DNA of 64,000 bases from Burkholderia sp. IMCC1007. Lineage in GTDB: Bacteria > Pseudomonadota > Gammaproteobacteria > Burkholderiales > Burkholderiaceae. The first letter of the stretch is position 1. Each line of letters opens with the position of its first letter. The notes below the pieces were generated by a model that was not told where the DNA came from, searched no databases, and worked only from the letters and a program-made list of their open reading frames with translations. A program made the position numbers and the translations under genes. The DNA is taken from the NCBI RefSeq assembly GCF_027257875.1, contig NZ_JAPVQY010000016.1:61907-125906 (forward strand), in the 5' to 3' direction. Below, piece by piece: positions 35,999-45,223 of the stretch.

Positions 35999-36955
35999 AT
36001 GCGAACCTCACTCGACAAGCTTGCCGACGGCGGCTTCAGCATCGGCGTCGAGCTTCCGCTCGATAACGACTGGACGCCGTCCGGCAACGCGAAACGCCGG
36101 CACGACAACCGCCACCCCGGTGTGCCGGACCTGGAGATCCACGCGGAACTCGCGCAACTGGCCGACACGCTCGGCTTCCGCGCACTCTGGGTGCGCGACG
36201 TGCCGCTGTACGACCCGTCGTTCGGCGACGCCGCGCAAGTGTTCGAAACGTTCTCGTATCTCGGCTACCTCGCCGGCATCACGCGCGACATCCTGCTCGG
36301 CACGGCGGCCGTGGTGCTGCCGCTGCGCGAGCCGCTGCTGACGCTGAAATCGGCCGCGACGATCCAGGAACTGAGCCGCGGGCGCCTGCTGCTCGGCGTC
36401 GCGAGCGGCGATCGGCCGGTCGAATATCCGCTGTTCGGCCGCGACTTCGCGTCGCGCGGCGCGAACTTCCGCGACCAGATCGCGCTGCTGCGCGACGGCG
36501 CGCGCGGGCATCTGCCGCCGGGTCTCGAAGTGCTGCCGGCCGCGCGCTCGCCGGCGCCGCTGCTCGTCGCAGGGCTCGCACAGCAGACGCCCGCGTGGAT
36601 CGGCGAACACATGGACGGCTGCCTCGCGTATCCGGGCACGCCGGCCGATCACCTGCAGCGCGCGGCGAACTGGCGCGCGGTGGCCGGCGACAAGCCGTAC
36701 GTGAGCTTCATCCACCTCGACCTCGCGGAAGATCCGCACGAGCCGCTGCAACGCCACCGCTTCGGCGCCCGCGCCGGACGCATCGCGCTGACGGAAGAAC
36801 TCGCGGCGATGCGCGACGCGGGCGTGCAGCACATCGGCCTGCATTTCCGCCGCAACCGGCGCCCGCTCGACGAGACGATGTCGGAGATCGCGGCGGACGT
36901 GCTGCCGGCGTTCCACGCGAACACCGCGGCGAACGCGCAGGCGCGCACCGCCTGA
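35999..36955 (+). CDS. Luciferase-like (LLM class) flavin-dependent oxidoreductase
   Basis: 318-residue TIM-barrel flavoenzyme of the bacterial luciferase superfamily. The N-terminus FSIGVELPLDNDWTPSGNAKR resembles the TIGR03571 subgroup; LADTLGFRALWVRDVPLYDP, GTAAVVLPLREPLLTLKSAATIQ and RGRLLLGVASGDRPVEYPLFG are standard LLM strands. Such proteins use FMNH2 from a partner reductase to monooxygenate substrates or F420-like cofactors. It ends the first operon; 149 bases with a second LysR box follow. Confidence 0.85.
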   Translation: MRTSLDKLADGGFSIGVELPLDNDWTPSGNAKRRHDNRHPGVPDLEIHAELAQLADTLGFRALWVRDVPLYDPSFGDAAQVFETFSYLGYLAGITRDILLGTAAVVLPLREPLLTLKSAATIQELSRGRLLLGVASGDRPVEYPLFGRDFASRGANFRDQIALLRDGARGHLPPGLEVLPAARSPAPLLVAGLAQQTPAWIGEHMDGCLAYPGTPADHLQRAANWRAVAGDKPYVSFIHLDLAEDPHEPLQRHRFGARAGRIALTEELAAMRDAGVQHIGLHFRRNRRPLDETMSEIAADVLPAFHANTAANAQARTA

Positions 36956-36995
36956 GGCCGGCGCCGCATCAGCTGGCCGGATGCACGGCCAATAT

Positions 36996-37010
36996 TTGAC
37001 TTTAAATCAA
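36996..37010. promoter_or_regulatory. LysR box 2 (dkgB operon)
   Basis: TTGACTTTAAATCAA differs from box 1 at only two of 15 positions and sits inside a longer inverted repeat (TATTTGA...TCAAATA, 36993-37013). It is 94 bases upstream of dkgB, nearly the same distance as box 1 from the MFS gene. TTGACC follows at 37016. Confidence 0.75.
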
Positions 37011-37104
37011 ATATTTTTGACCTCTAAAGGCGTTTATCTCATCAGTCCGACGCGCCAGAATGGCTTCCATACCGCAACGGTTCACCCCTTTTCAGGAGCA
37101 CCTC

Positions 37105-37911
37105 ATGAGCAACATTCCCGCATTCGGCCTCGGTACGTTCCGCCTGCAAGGCCAGGTCGTCATCGACTCGGTCCGCAACGGCCTCGAAGTCGGCTACCGC
37201 GCGATCGACACCGCGCAGATCTACGGCAACGAAGCCGAAGTCGGCGAAGCGGTCGCCGCGTCGGGCGTGCGCCGCGACGACCTGTTCGTCACGACGAAGA
37301 TCTGGGTCGACAACTACGCACCGGAAAAGCTGGTCGCCAGCCTCGAGGAAAGCCTGCGCAAGCTGCGCACCGACTACGTCGACCTGACGCTGATCCACTG
37401 GCCGGCCCCGGGCAACGGCGTGTCGATCCAGGCATTCATGACCGCGCTGGCCGACGCGAAGGCGAAGGGCCTCACGCGCCAGATCGGCATCTCGAACTTC
37501 AACATCGAACTGACGAAGGAAGCGATCGCGGCCGTCGGCAAGGACGCGATCGCGACGAACCAGATCGAGCTGAGCCCGTACCTGCAGAACCGCAAGCTGG
37601 TCGAGTTCCTGAACGCCGAAGGCATCCACGTGACGTCGTACATGACGCTCGCGTACGGCAAGGTGCTCGGCGATCCGGTGATCGGCGCGATCGCGCAGCG
37701 CCACAACGCGACGCCGGCGCAAGTCGCGCTCGCATGGGCGCTGCAGCTCGGCTACTCGGTGATTCCGTCGTCGACGAAGCGCGAGAACCTCGCGAGCAAT
37801 CTGCTCGCGCAGACGCTGCGCCTGACCGACGAAGACATGGCGCAAATCGCCGCGCTCGAGCGCAACGGCCGCGAGGTCGACCCGGCCGGCCTCGCGCCGA
37901 AGTGGGACTAA
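37105..37911 (+). CDS. dkgB: Aldo-keto reductase DkgB-type
   Basis: NADPH-dependent reductase of 268 residues, the length of E. coli DkgB, with which it shares [31 protein letters not shown], the catalytic Asp-Tyr-Lys set, [27 protein letters not shown] and [21 protein letters not shown] at 37094-37098 precedes the ATG; an in-frame start 15 codons earlier is disfavoured. DkgB reduces 2,5-diketogluconate and methylglyoxal-type carbonyls. First gene of a four-gene operon behind LysR box 2. Confidence 0.92.
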   Translation: MSNIPAFGLGTFRLQGQVVIDSVRNGLEVGYRAIDTAQIYGNEAEVGEAVAASGVRRDDLFVTTKIWVDNYAPEKLVASLEESLRKLRTDYVDLTLIHWPAPGNGVSIQAFMTALADAKAKGLTRQIGISNFNIELTKEAIAAVGKDAIATNQIELSPYLQNRKLVEFLNAEGIHVTSYMTLAYGKVLGDPVIGAIAQRHNATPAQVALAWALQLGYSVIPSSTKRENLASNLLAQTLRLTDEDMAQIAALERNGREVDPAGLAPKWD

Positions 37912-37975
37912 GCGCACCGCCCCCTCAATCGACCCGTCCGCGGCCAACTGGCCGCGGCACCGACAGGACACCATC

Positions 37976-39091
37976 ATGACCCAGGACCCGCTTTTCCAAC
38001 CGCTGCAATTCGGCGCGCTGACGCTGCCGAACCGTATCGTGATGCCGCCGATGACGCGTTCGCGCGCCAGCCAGCCCGGCGACGAAGCCAACGAACTGAT
38101 GGCCGCGTATTACGCGCAGCGCGCGAGTGCGGGCCTGATCGTCAGCGAAGGCACCTACATCGCGCCGCTCGGCAAGGGTTACGCATGGACGCCCGGCATT
38201 CACACGCCGTCGCAGGTCGCCGGCTGGCGCAAGGTGACGGACGCCGTGCATGCCGCGCACGGCCGCATCTTCGCGCAGCTGTGGCACGTCGGCCGGCTGA
38301 GCCACACGAGCCTGCTCGGCGGCCAGCAACCCGTGTCGTCGTCGCCGCTTCAGGCGCAGGGCGTGAACGTGTTCATCGCCGGTGAAGACGGCAGCACGCC
38401 GGGCTTCGTGCAGGCATCCGAGCCGCGCGCGCTGTCCGTCGACGAGATCCGCGAGATCGTCGACCAGTACCGCGCCGCCGCCCGCAACGCGATCGAAGCC
38501 GGTTTCGACGGCGTCGAGTTGCACGGCGCGAACGGCTACCTCGTGAACCAGTTCATCGACTCGAACGCGAACACGCGCACCGACGCGTACGGCGGCTCGC
38601 TCGAAAACCGGCTGCGCTTCCTGCGCGAAGTCACGCAGGCGCTGATCGAAGGCACCGGCGACGCATCGCGCGTCGGCATCCGCCTCGCGCCGCTGACCAC
38701 GCTGAACGGCTGCGTCGACGACGATCCGCAAACGACCTACCTCGCCGCCGCGAAGCTGCTCGGCGAACTCGGCGTCGGCTACCTGCACATCGCGGAAGCC
38801 GACTGGGACGACGCGCCGCTGATGCCGGTCGAGTTCAAGCAACAGCTGCGCGCCGCGTACCCCGGCGTGCTGATCTACGCCGGCGCGTACACCGCCGAGC
38901 GCGCCCGTGAAGCGATCGCCGCCGGCTGGGCCGACCTCGTCGCGTTCGGCCGCCCGTTCGTCGCGAACCCGGACCTGCCCGAGCGCCTGCGCACCGGCGC
39001 CGCGCTCACGCCGCACGACCGCAACACGCTGTTCGGCGGCGGCGCACAGGGCCTGACCGACTATCCGACGCTCGCGCAAGCCGCGGCCTGA
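37976..39091 (+). CDS. nemA: Old yellow enzyme, alkene reductase NemA-type
   Basis: FMN-containing ene-reductase of 371 residues that reduces activated C=C bonds, N-ethylmaleimide and nitro compounds. Signatures: PLQFGALTLPNRIVMPPMTRSRA, FAQLWHVGRLSH, the substrate-binding His/Asn pair in GVELHGANGYLVNQF, YGGSLENRLRFLREV and the FMN phosphate site FGRPFVANPDLPERL. It follows dkgB by 64 bases and precedes the cyclase gene by 20. With dkgB it indicates a pathway reducing unsaturated carbonyls. Confidence 0.93.
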   Translation: MTQDPLFQPLQFGALTLPNRIVMPPMTRSRASQPGDEANELMAAYYAQRASAGLIVSEGTYIAPLGKGYAWTPGIHTPSQVAGWRKVTDAVHAAHGRIFAQLWHVGRLSHTSLLGGQQPVSSSPLQAQGVNVFIAGEDGSTPGFVQASEPRALSVDEIREIVDQYRAAARNAIEAGFDGVELHGANGYLVNQFIDSNANTRTDAYGGSLENRLRFLREVTQALIEGTGDASRVGIRLAPLTTLNGCVDDDPQTTYLAAAKLLGELGVGYLHIAEADWDDAPLMPVEFKQQLRAAYPGVLIYAGAYTAERAREAIAAGWADLVAFGRPFVANPDLPERLRTGAALTPHDRNTLFGGGAQGLTDYPTLAQAAA

Positions 39092-39111
39092 ACCACTCAA
39101 AGGAGTCCCGA

Positions 39112-40074
39112 ATGAAAGCCACGCTCGCCCGGGTCGCGCTCGCCGCGCTCCTGCCGCTCGCGGCAGCGCAGGCGGCGCACGCTTCGCCGGCCGCGCCCGC
39201 GGCCGACTGGTATCCATCCGTCTACGGCGCGAACGACGAAATCGGCGCGGCCAACCTGCTGACGCCCGACGTCGTCAGACAGGCGGTCGGCCTCGTGAAG
39301 GCCGGCAAGACCTATCCGCTCGCCGTGCCGGTGGACAAGAACCTGCCGGCGTTCCGCCACCGCAGCTTCCGGCTGTACAACGTGCAGGTCGGCCAGCAGG
39401 CCGGCAAGAGCCTCGGCCCGAACAAGTTCACGTTCAACGACGAACTCGTGAACGCGTGGACCGGCGTCGGCACGCAGCTGAACGGCATCGGCCACATCGG
39501 CATCGACAACGTCTACTACAACGGCAACCAGGCGGCCGATTTCGTGACGGTCGACGGCGTGAAGAAGCTCGGCGTCGAGAAGGTGCCGCCGATCGTCACG
39601 CGCGGCGTCGTGCTCGACATGACCGCGTACTACGGCAAGCCGATCGTGCCGGGCGGCACCGAGTTCACCGTTGCCGACATCCAGGCCGTGCTGAAGAAGG
39701 AAGGGCTGACGCTGCGCAAGGGCGACGTCGTGCTGTTCAACACCGGCTGGCTCGAGCTGATCGGCAACGACAACAAACAGTTCCTCGAAGTCGAGCCGGG
39801 TATCGGCATGGAAGCCGCGAAGTGGCTGGCCGACCAGGGCATCGTCGCGTTCGGCGGCGACACATGGGCGTCGGAGGTCTATCCGAATCCGCATACGCAA
39901 GACGAATTCCCGATCAACCAGTACATGCTCGCGAAGCGCGGCATCTACAACCTGGAGCTGATCGACAGCCGCGCGCTGGTGCGCGACCAGGCATGGGAAT
40001 TCCTGTTCGTGCTCGGCCAGCCGCTGTACGTCGGCTCGACGCAGGTCAACATCAACCCGGTCGCGATCCGCTGA
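39112..40074 (+). CDS. Exported cyclase-family hydrolase (kynurenine formamidase superfamily)
   Basis: 320 residues with a Sec signal (MKATLARVALAALLPLAAAQ, AHA-SP cleavage near 25), so periplasmic. The mature part belongs to the cyclase/metal-dependent hydrolase family: YGANDEIGAANLLTPDVV, VGTQLNGIGHIGIDNVYYNG as the metal-site equivalent of H-x-G-T-H-x-D, and RKGDVVLFNTGWLELIGND. Members hydrolyse cyclic amides, lactones or formamides. Third gene of the dkgB operon. Why a periplasmic hydrolase travels with cytosolic reductases is unclear. Confidence 0.85.
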   Translation: MKATLARVALAALLPLAAAQAAHASPAAPAADWYPSVYGANDEIGAANLLTPDVVRQAVGLVKAGKTYPLAVPVDKNLPAFRHRSFRLYNVQVGQQAGKSLGPNKFTFNDELVNAWTGVGTQLNGIGHIGIDNVYYNGNQAADFVTVDGVKKLGVEKVPPIVTRGVVLDMTAYYGKPIVPGGTEFTVADIQAVLKKEGLTLRKGDVVLFNTGWLELIGNDNKQFLEVEPGIGMEAAKWLADQGIVAFGGDTWASEVYPNPHTQDEFPINQYMLAKRGIYNLELIDSRALVRDQAWEFLFVLGQPLYVGSTQVNINPVAIR

Positions 40075-40114
40075 TCGCGCGCGCCGTTCGTCAACCGGTT
40101 ATCCGAGAGTTCAC

Positions 40115-41119
40115 ATGAGAATCACGCTCCCGTCCCGCCTCGGTTTCGGCACTGCGCCGCTGGGCAACATGTATCGGGACATCCCGAACGAAGAAGCACT
40201 GGCCACGGTCGATGCGGCCTGGGAAAGCGGTATCCGCTATTTCGACGCGGCGCCGCTGTATGGCGCCGGCCTCGCCGAACTGCGCCTGGGCGAGGCACTC
40301 GCCGGGCGTCCTCGCGACGAATATTCGCTCGGCACCAAGGTCGGCCGCCTCGTGCTCGACGAGCACGAGGATGCATCGCAGCGCGACCTCGGCGAGAAGG
40401 GCGGGCTGTTCCAGCACGGCCTGCCGAACAAGATCGTCTACGACTACACCGAAGACGGCACGCTGCGCTCGATCGACGCGAGCCTGAAACGGCTGCGCAC
40501 CGACCGTCTCGACACCGTGTGGATTCACGATCCGGCGATCGACTTCCACGGCGAGCGCTGGCTCGACGTGTTCGACGTCGCGATGTCGGGCGCCGCGAAG
40601 GCGCTCACGCGGCTGCGCGACGAGAAGGTCATCAAGGGCTGGGGCCTCGGCGTGAACCGGATCGAGCCGTGCGAGCTCGCGCTCGAGCGCTCGGACCCGG
40701 ACGGCTTCCTGCTGGCCGGCCGCTACACGCTGCTCGACCATGCGGACGCGCTCGAACGGCTGATGCCGGAAAGTGCGGCGCGCGGGCTCGGCATCATCGT
40801 CGGCGGCCCGTACAACTCCGGCGTGCTCGCCGGCGGCACTCACTTCGAATATCAGCCGGCCACGCAGGAGATGCTCGATCGCGTCGCGCGCATCCGGCAG
40901 ATCAGCGAACGGTTCGGCGTCGACGTGCGCGCGGTGGCGCTGCAGTTCGCGCTTGCGCATCCGGCCGTCGCGGCCGTGATCCCCGGCGCGAGCCGGCCCG
41001 ATCGCATCGACGAGAACCTGCGGCTCGCGTCGGCGCAGATTCCGGCCGCGCTGTGGGACGCGCTGAAGGCGGAACGCGTGATCGCCGCGCACGCACCGAC
41101 GCCGGCCGGCGCGGGCTGA
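40115..41119 (+). CDS. Aldo/keto reductase (D-threo-aldose 1-dehydrogenase type)
   Basis: 334-residue AKR of the L-fucose/D-arabinose dehydrogenase and pyridoxal dehydrogenase branch. RLGFGTAPLGNMYRDIPNEEA, GIRYFDAAPLYGAGLAE with catalytic Asp-Tyr, GTKVGRLV with Lys, and RLDTVWIHDPAIDFHG with His are visible, and PAVAAVIPGASRPDRIDEN closes the barrel. It would oxidise an aldose or reduce a carbonyl with NAD(P). Last gene of the operon, 40 bases after the cyclase gene. Confidence 0.88.
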   Translation: MRITLPSRLGFGTAPLGNMYRDIPNEEALATVDAAWESGIRYFDAAPLYGAGLAELRLGEALAGRPRDEYSLGTKVGRLVLDEHEDASQRDLGEKGGLFQHGLPNKIVYDYTEDGTLRSIDASLKRLRTDRLDTVWIHDPAIDFHGERWLDVFDVAMSGAAKALTRLRDEKVIKGWGLGVNRIEPCELALERSDPDGFLLAGRYTLLDHADALERLMPESAARGLGIIVGGPYNSGVLAGGTHFEYQPATQEMLDRVARIRQISERFGVDVRAVALQFALAHPAVAAVIPGASRPDRIDENLRLASAQIPAALWDALKAERVIAAHAPTPAGAG

Positions 41120-41374
41120 GCGGGCGGCTGAACCGTGCGACGTCCGTGTCGCCGGCACGCGTCGCGCGCTCAACCGGTTCGACACGCAGGCCCGGGGCGC
41201 GCGGCGTCGCCTGTGGCGGCGACGCGCGGCCACGGCCGGTCGCGAATCGCTCGCCAGCGCGTCCACATGGCGATGCGCGACGAATGGCCCGCAGCAAGCA
41301 ACGATTTCCCTTTCCGGCGCCGCCAGCCTCGGCCGATGGCGCCGTTCTTTTTGCAGCGATTGCAGGAATTCAGA

Positions 41375-42157
41375 ATGAGCACGCAAGCATCGAAACTCGC
41401 CCTCGTCACCGGCGGCTCGCGCGGCATCGGCCGCGCGACCGCGTACGAACTCGCACGACAGGGTTACATCGTCGCGGTCCACTATCGTGCGGACCGCGCC
41501 GCGGCGGAACACACGGTCGCCGGCATCCGTGAGCTCGGCGGGCGCGGCTTCGCGATCCAGGCAGACCTCGACGCGCCGAACGGCGTCGCGACGCTGTTCG
41601 ACGCGCTCGACCGCGCCGTCGCCGAACAGAACCTGCCGGCCACGCTCGACGTCCTCGTGAACAACGCGGGCGTCGCCGACGGCGGCACGCTGGACGACAC
41701 GTCGGTCGAGCTGTTCGACCGCCAGTTCTCGCTGAACGTGAAGGCGGTGTTCTTCACGACGCAGCAGGCCGTGAAGCGCATGCCGCGCGGCGGCCGGATC
41801 GTCAATCTGTCGAGCGTGCTGTCGAGCCGCGTGTTCGAGGCCGGCGGCAATTTCAACGCGATTTCCGCGTACGCTGCCGCGAAGGCGGCCGTCGACACAC
41901 TAACGCGCCACTGGGCAGTCGAACTCGGCCCGCGCGGCATCGTGGTCAACGCGGTCGCGCCCGGCCCGGTCGATACCGACATGAACGCGAGCTGGCTGCG
42001 CACCGACGACGGCCGCGCGACGATGACGTCGGCGAGCCCGCTCGGCCGCGTCGGCACGCCGGAAGACATTGCCGGCGTGATCGGCTTCCTCGCGAGCCCG
42101 GCGTCGCAATGGACGACCGGCCAGGTCATCGACGCAAGCGGCGGCTACCGCCTGTGA
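41375..42157 (+). CDS. Short-chain dehydrogenase/reductase
   Basis: 260-residue SDR. Cofactor loop VTGGSRGIGRATAYELARQG, NNAG, catalytic Ser in VNLSSVLSSRVFE, YxxxK in SAYAAAKAAVDTLT, and the typical end GQVIDASGGYRL. CAGGAATTCAG precedes the ATG at 41375. It is 255 bases after the AKR gene, so perhaps a separate unit. The remnant of a TetR regulator directly downstream may have been its former regulator. Resembles glucose/3-oxoacyl reductase-type SDRs; substrate unknown. Confidence 0.9.
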   Translation: MSTQASKLALVTGGSRGIGRATAYELARQGYIVAVHYRADRAAAEHTVAGIRELGGRGFAIQADLDAPNGVATLFDALDRAVAEQNLPATLDVLVNNAGVADGGTLDDTSVELFDRQFSLNVKAVFFTTQQAVKRMPRGGRIVNLSSVLSSRVFEAGGNFNAISAYAAAKAAVDTLTRHWAVELGPRGIVVNAVAPGPVDTDMNASWLRTDDGRATMTSASPLGRVGTPEDIAGVIGFLASPASQWTTGQVIDASGGYRL

Positions 42158-42164
42158 TGCCAAG

Positions 42165-42185
42165 GCCGCCGGTTCGCCCGGCGGC
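42165..42185 (+). terminator. Hairpin after the SDR gene
   Basis: GCCGCCGG (42165-42172) pairs with CCGGCGGC (42178-42185) with a 5-base loop, 8 bases after the SDR stop. There is no U-tract. Confidence 0.5.
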
Positions 42186-42189
42186 ACGG

Positions 42190-42513
42190 ATCGGGCGGGG
42201 CGCAGGGCGTTCCCGACCGTCCGCACGTTGCGCGGCGCGCTCGACGACGCCGCGCCGCTCGATCGCGACGCCCTGGACGCGCAGGCGGTGAAGGCCGAGG
42301 GCAACCAGGTTTGCAGCGCGTTCATGCGCGAAGCGCTGCCCGGCAGGCCCGACGCCACGCACGCGCACGCGCTCGCGCGCGCTCGCGCGCGAGTTGGTCA
42401 TGACGATGCTGACGACGAGCAGCAACGCGTTCTCCGAAACCGACCGCACGCCGCCGGAAACCGACACCCGTTCGACCGCGATGGCCGACATGTTCCGCGC
42501 GGACTTCGCGTAG
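42190..42513 (+). pseudogene. Decayed TetR-like regulator, C-terminal part
   Basis: One plus-strand frame reads AFPTVRTLRGALDDAAPLD, then DAQAVKAEGNQVCSAFMREA and LPGRPDATHAHALARA; a different frame continues ARELVMTMLTTSSNAFSETD, RTPPETDTRSTAMADMFRAD, FA and a stop at 42511-42513. Together they look like the last two thirds of a TetR ligand domain. The frame change falls in the GCGCGCTC-rich repeat near 42375. No HTH is left upstream. The family call is by eye and tentative. Confidence 0.45.
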
Positions 42514-42567
42514 CTCGCGCATCTCGCACATCTCGCACATCTCGCGCATCTCACGCATCTCACGCAA
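42514..42567 (+). repeat. 9-base tandem repeat (CTCGCGCAT)
   Basis: Six nonamers in tandem: CTCGCGCAT, CTCGCACAT twice, CTCGCGCAT, CTCACGCAT, CTCACGCAA, beginning right at the end of the decayed TetR-like gene. The rest of the 42158-43132 gap (to the purine permease) holds no other gene I can support. Confidence 0.85.
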
Positions 42568-43132
42568 TTCGTGCAGTTCACCGCGGATCGATGCAACGAG
42601 CGGCCAAAATGAGTGCCAGCGCAGCCGGCGCGGCCCCCGCATCATCCGAATGCACGTTGCGCGTGGCCGCGCATTGCGTCACACGGTGCCGTCTCCACAC
42701 GCCTGCACAGCCTGACTGAAAGCCGTTCGCAAGATTCGATGCATCTCCCTCTCCCGCCCTGCCCGCCGCCCCCGCATTCAAATAATCGCCTTAACGGATT
42801 CGAACTAGGCGTATACACGCGTTCCGCGACGACGAAGCCCCGTTACACGCCGATATAAGCGCTGACACATGCGCTGCATGCTCTTCCCCCAATGGGACGT
42901 GATGGGCCGTTCGCCTAACCTTCGCTACGGCAAAGCACACGTGACGAAATCAACCGCGGCACGCGTCGTCCGACGCGACACGGTCGCACCCGTCGACGCG
43001 CGTGCGGCGGCACGTATCACACGGCGTGCGTCATGCGTCCCCGCGACGTTGCCGATCATTCCAACCAGATTCGAGACACCCTGACGACGGTCCGCTACGG
43101 CCGTTTCAGCACGCTGATAAAGGAGCAAGCTC

Positions 43133-44521
43133 ATGAGTGATACCCCGGTGCAGCCAACGGTCGGCGTCGGCGCGGAAGAAACGGACTTCGGCACCAAGGG
43201 AGTCGTCGACCGGTATTTCGACATTTCGTCGCGCGGCAGCACGCAGCGCCGCGAGATCGTCGCGGGCGTGACCACCTTCCTTGCGATGGTCTATTCCGTG
43301 TTCGTCGTGCCCGGCATGTTCGGCAAGGCCGGCTTCGACACGAGCGCCGTGTTCGTCGCGGTCTGCCTGACCACCGCGTTCGGTTCGCTGCTGATGGGCC
43401 TGTGGGCGAAGCTGCCGATCGCGATCGGCTGCGCGATTTCGCTGACCGCGTTCACCGCGTTCGGCCTCGTGCTCGGCAAGGGCCTGCATCCGACCGTCGC
43501 GCTCGGCGCGGTGTTCCTGATGGGCCTCGTGTTCACGGGCATCTCGGTCACCGGCGTGCGTTCGTGGATCCTGCGCAACCTGCCCGCGGGCGTCGCGCAC
43601 GGCACCGGAATCGGCATCGGCCTGTTCCTGCTGCTGATCGCGTCGAACGACGTCGGGCTCGTGATCAAGAACCCGGGTGCCGGCCTGCCGGTGTCGCTCG
43701 GCCAGATCACCGCGTTCCCGGTCATCATGTCGGTCGTCGGCCTCGCCGCGATCTTCGGGCTCGAGAAGCGTCGCGTGCCGGGCGGCATCCTGCTCGTCGT
43801 GATCGCGATCTCGCTGATCGGCCTCGTGTTCGATCCGGCGGTGAAGTACCGCGGCATCTTCGCGCTGCCGTCGCTGAGCGCACCGGGCCATGCGTCGCTG
43901 ATCGGCGCGATGGACATCAAGGGCGCGCTGTCGATGTCCGTGCTGCCGAGCGTGCTGGCGCTCGTGATGACCGCCGTGTTCGACGCGACCGGCACGATCC
44001 GCGCGGTGGCGGGCCAGGCCGGCCAGCTCGACGAGAACGGCCGCATCATCAACGGCGGCCGCGCGCTGACCGCCGATTCGGTCAGCTCGATCTTCTCCGG
44101 CTTCCTCGGCGGTGCGCCGGCCGCGGCCTACATCGAGTCGAGCGTCGGCGTGGCCGCCGGCGCGAAGACGGGCCTCGCGGCAGCCGTGGTCGGCCTGCTG
44201 TTCCTGGTCGTGATGTTCCTGTCGCCGCTCGCGGCGCTCGTGCCGTCGTACGCCACGGCCCCCGCGCTGATGTACGTCGGCCTGCTGATGCTCGGCAGCG
44301 TGAGCAAGCTGCACATGGACGACATGGTCGACGCGATGTCGGGGCTCGTATGCGCGGTGTTCATCGTGCTGACCGCGAACATCGTGACGGGCATCATGCT
44401 CGGCTTCTCGACGCTCGTGATCGGCCGCATCGCCAGCGGCGAATTACGCAAGCTGAACGTCGGCACGGTGCTGATCGCCGCCGTGCTCGTCACGTTCTAT
44501 CTCGGCGGCTGGGCAATCTGA
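43133..44521 (+). CDS. NCS2/AzgA-family purine (guanine/hypoxanthine) permease
   Basis: Inner-membrane purine:H+ symporter of 462 residues with 12-14 hydrophobic helices. The family start is [20 protein letters not shown], then [20 protein letters not shown]; the substrate-site helix contains [19 protein letters not shown] and later [20 protein letters not shown]. These fit AzgA/GhxP-like proteins that carry hypoxanthine, guanine or adenine. AAGGAG precedes the ATG. A strong terminator follows. The AllE-like gene at 62-63 kb is also purine-related, but distant. Confidence 0.92.
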   Translation: MSDTPVQPTVGVGAEETDFGTKGVVDRYFDISSRGSTQRREIVAGVTTFLAMVYSVFVVPGMFGKAGFDTSAVFVAVCLTTAFGSLLMGLWAKLPIAIGCAISLTAFTAFGLVLGKGLHPTVALGAVFLMGLVFTGISVTGVRSWILRNLPAGVAHGTGIGIGLFLLLIASNDVGLVIKNPGAGLPVSLGQITAFPVIMSVVGLAAIFGLEKRRVPGGILLVVIAISLIGLVFDPAVKYRGIFALPSLSAPGHASLIGAMDIKGALSMSVLPSVLALVMTAVFDATGTIRAVAGQAGQLDENGRIINGGRALTADSVSSIFSGFLGGAPAAAYIESSVGVAAGAKTGLAAAVVGLLFLVVMFLSPLAALVPSYATAPALMYVGLLMLGSVSKLHMDDMVDAMSGLVCAVFIVLTANIVTGIMLGFSTLVIGRIASGELRKLNVGTVLIAAVLVTFYLGGWAI

Positions 44522-44608
44522 CCGCGCAACATGCGCGACGTCGCCGACAGAAGGACGGCGCGCATCGGGGCGATACCGTCTCCTCCACCATCATCGTTGA
44601 TGGTCTCC

Positions 44609-44641
44609 AAGCCTGGGAACGTACGTTTCCAGGCTTTTTTT
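44609..44641 (+). terminator. Intrinsic terminator of the purine permease gene
   Basis: AAGCCTGGGAACGT (44609-44622) folds on ACGTTTCCAGGCTT (44623-44636) with one G-U pair, followed by a T-run to 44641. Confidence 0.9.
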
Positions 44642-44715
44642 GTCGGTGCGGCATCGATCTCCGACACACGACCAAACGGACTACGAACCGTTGACGCGCG
44701 GCACGGCGCGACGCC

Positions 44716-45141
44716 TCAAATCCACTGATCGTTCTCGACCGTGCGCTCGCTCGTCGCGCTGTCGCCGGTATTCACGACGCCGCGCGGCTCGATCAGCAGC
44801 AGTTTCACTTCGCCCTGCGCACACGGCCTGTGCTCGACGCCTTTCGGCACCACGGCCATTTGCCCGGCACGCAGTTCGATCGAATCGTCGCCGTGCGGGC
44901 CGCCGCGAACATCGATACGCAGGATGCCGTCCAGCACGATGAAGGTCTCGTCGGTATCGGCGTGCCGGTGCCAGACGAATTCGCCTTCGAGCTTGACGAC
45001 CTTGAATTGGTAATCGTTCATTTCCGCGACCACGCGCGGTTGCCAATGGCCGTCGATCCGCGCGATCTTGCCCGCCAGATCGATCGTTTCGCCCTGGCCG
45101 CGTGCGGCGGGAGTCGTATGGGAATGCGGTGATGCCGACAT
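44716..45141 (-). CDS. Cupin-domain protein
   Basis: 141-residue single-domain cupin. Metal-site motif EFVWHRHADTDETFIVLDG (H-x-H, E) and the second motif VVPKGVEHRPCAQGEVKLL with His. Similar small cupins act as dioxygenase-like or sensor proteins; function unknown. It lies 82 bases downstream of the AraC-family gene on the same strand and may be its partner or target. Confidence 0.85.
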   Translation of the reverse strand: MSASPHSHTTPAARGQGETIDLAGKIARIDGHWQPRVVAEMNDYQFKVVKLEGEFVWHRHADTDETFIVLDGILRIDVRGGPHGDDSIELRAGQMAVVPKGVEHRPCAQGEVKLLLIEPRGVVNTGDSATSERTVENDQWI

Positions 45142-45223
45142 CGTTCTCTCCGTATGGGTGGGGATGCACTGGCGAGCATAGGCCGCGGCCCACGGACCGT
45201 ATTGAACGATCGTGGGACGCCGC

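Noticed and set aside
42126..42596. Minus-strand frame with Cys-Ala-Arg repeats
   Set aside because: It is the translation of the nonamer array; no start signal and no conserved domain.
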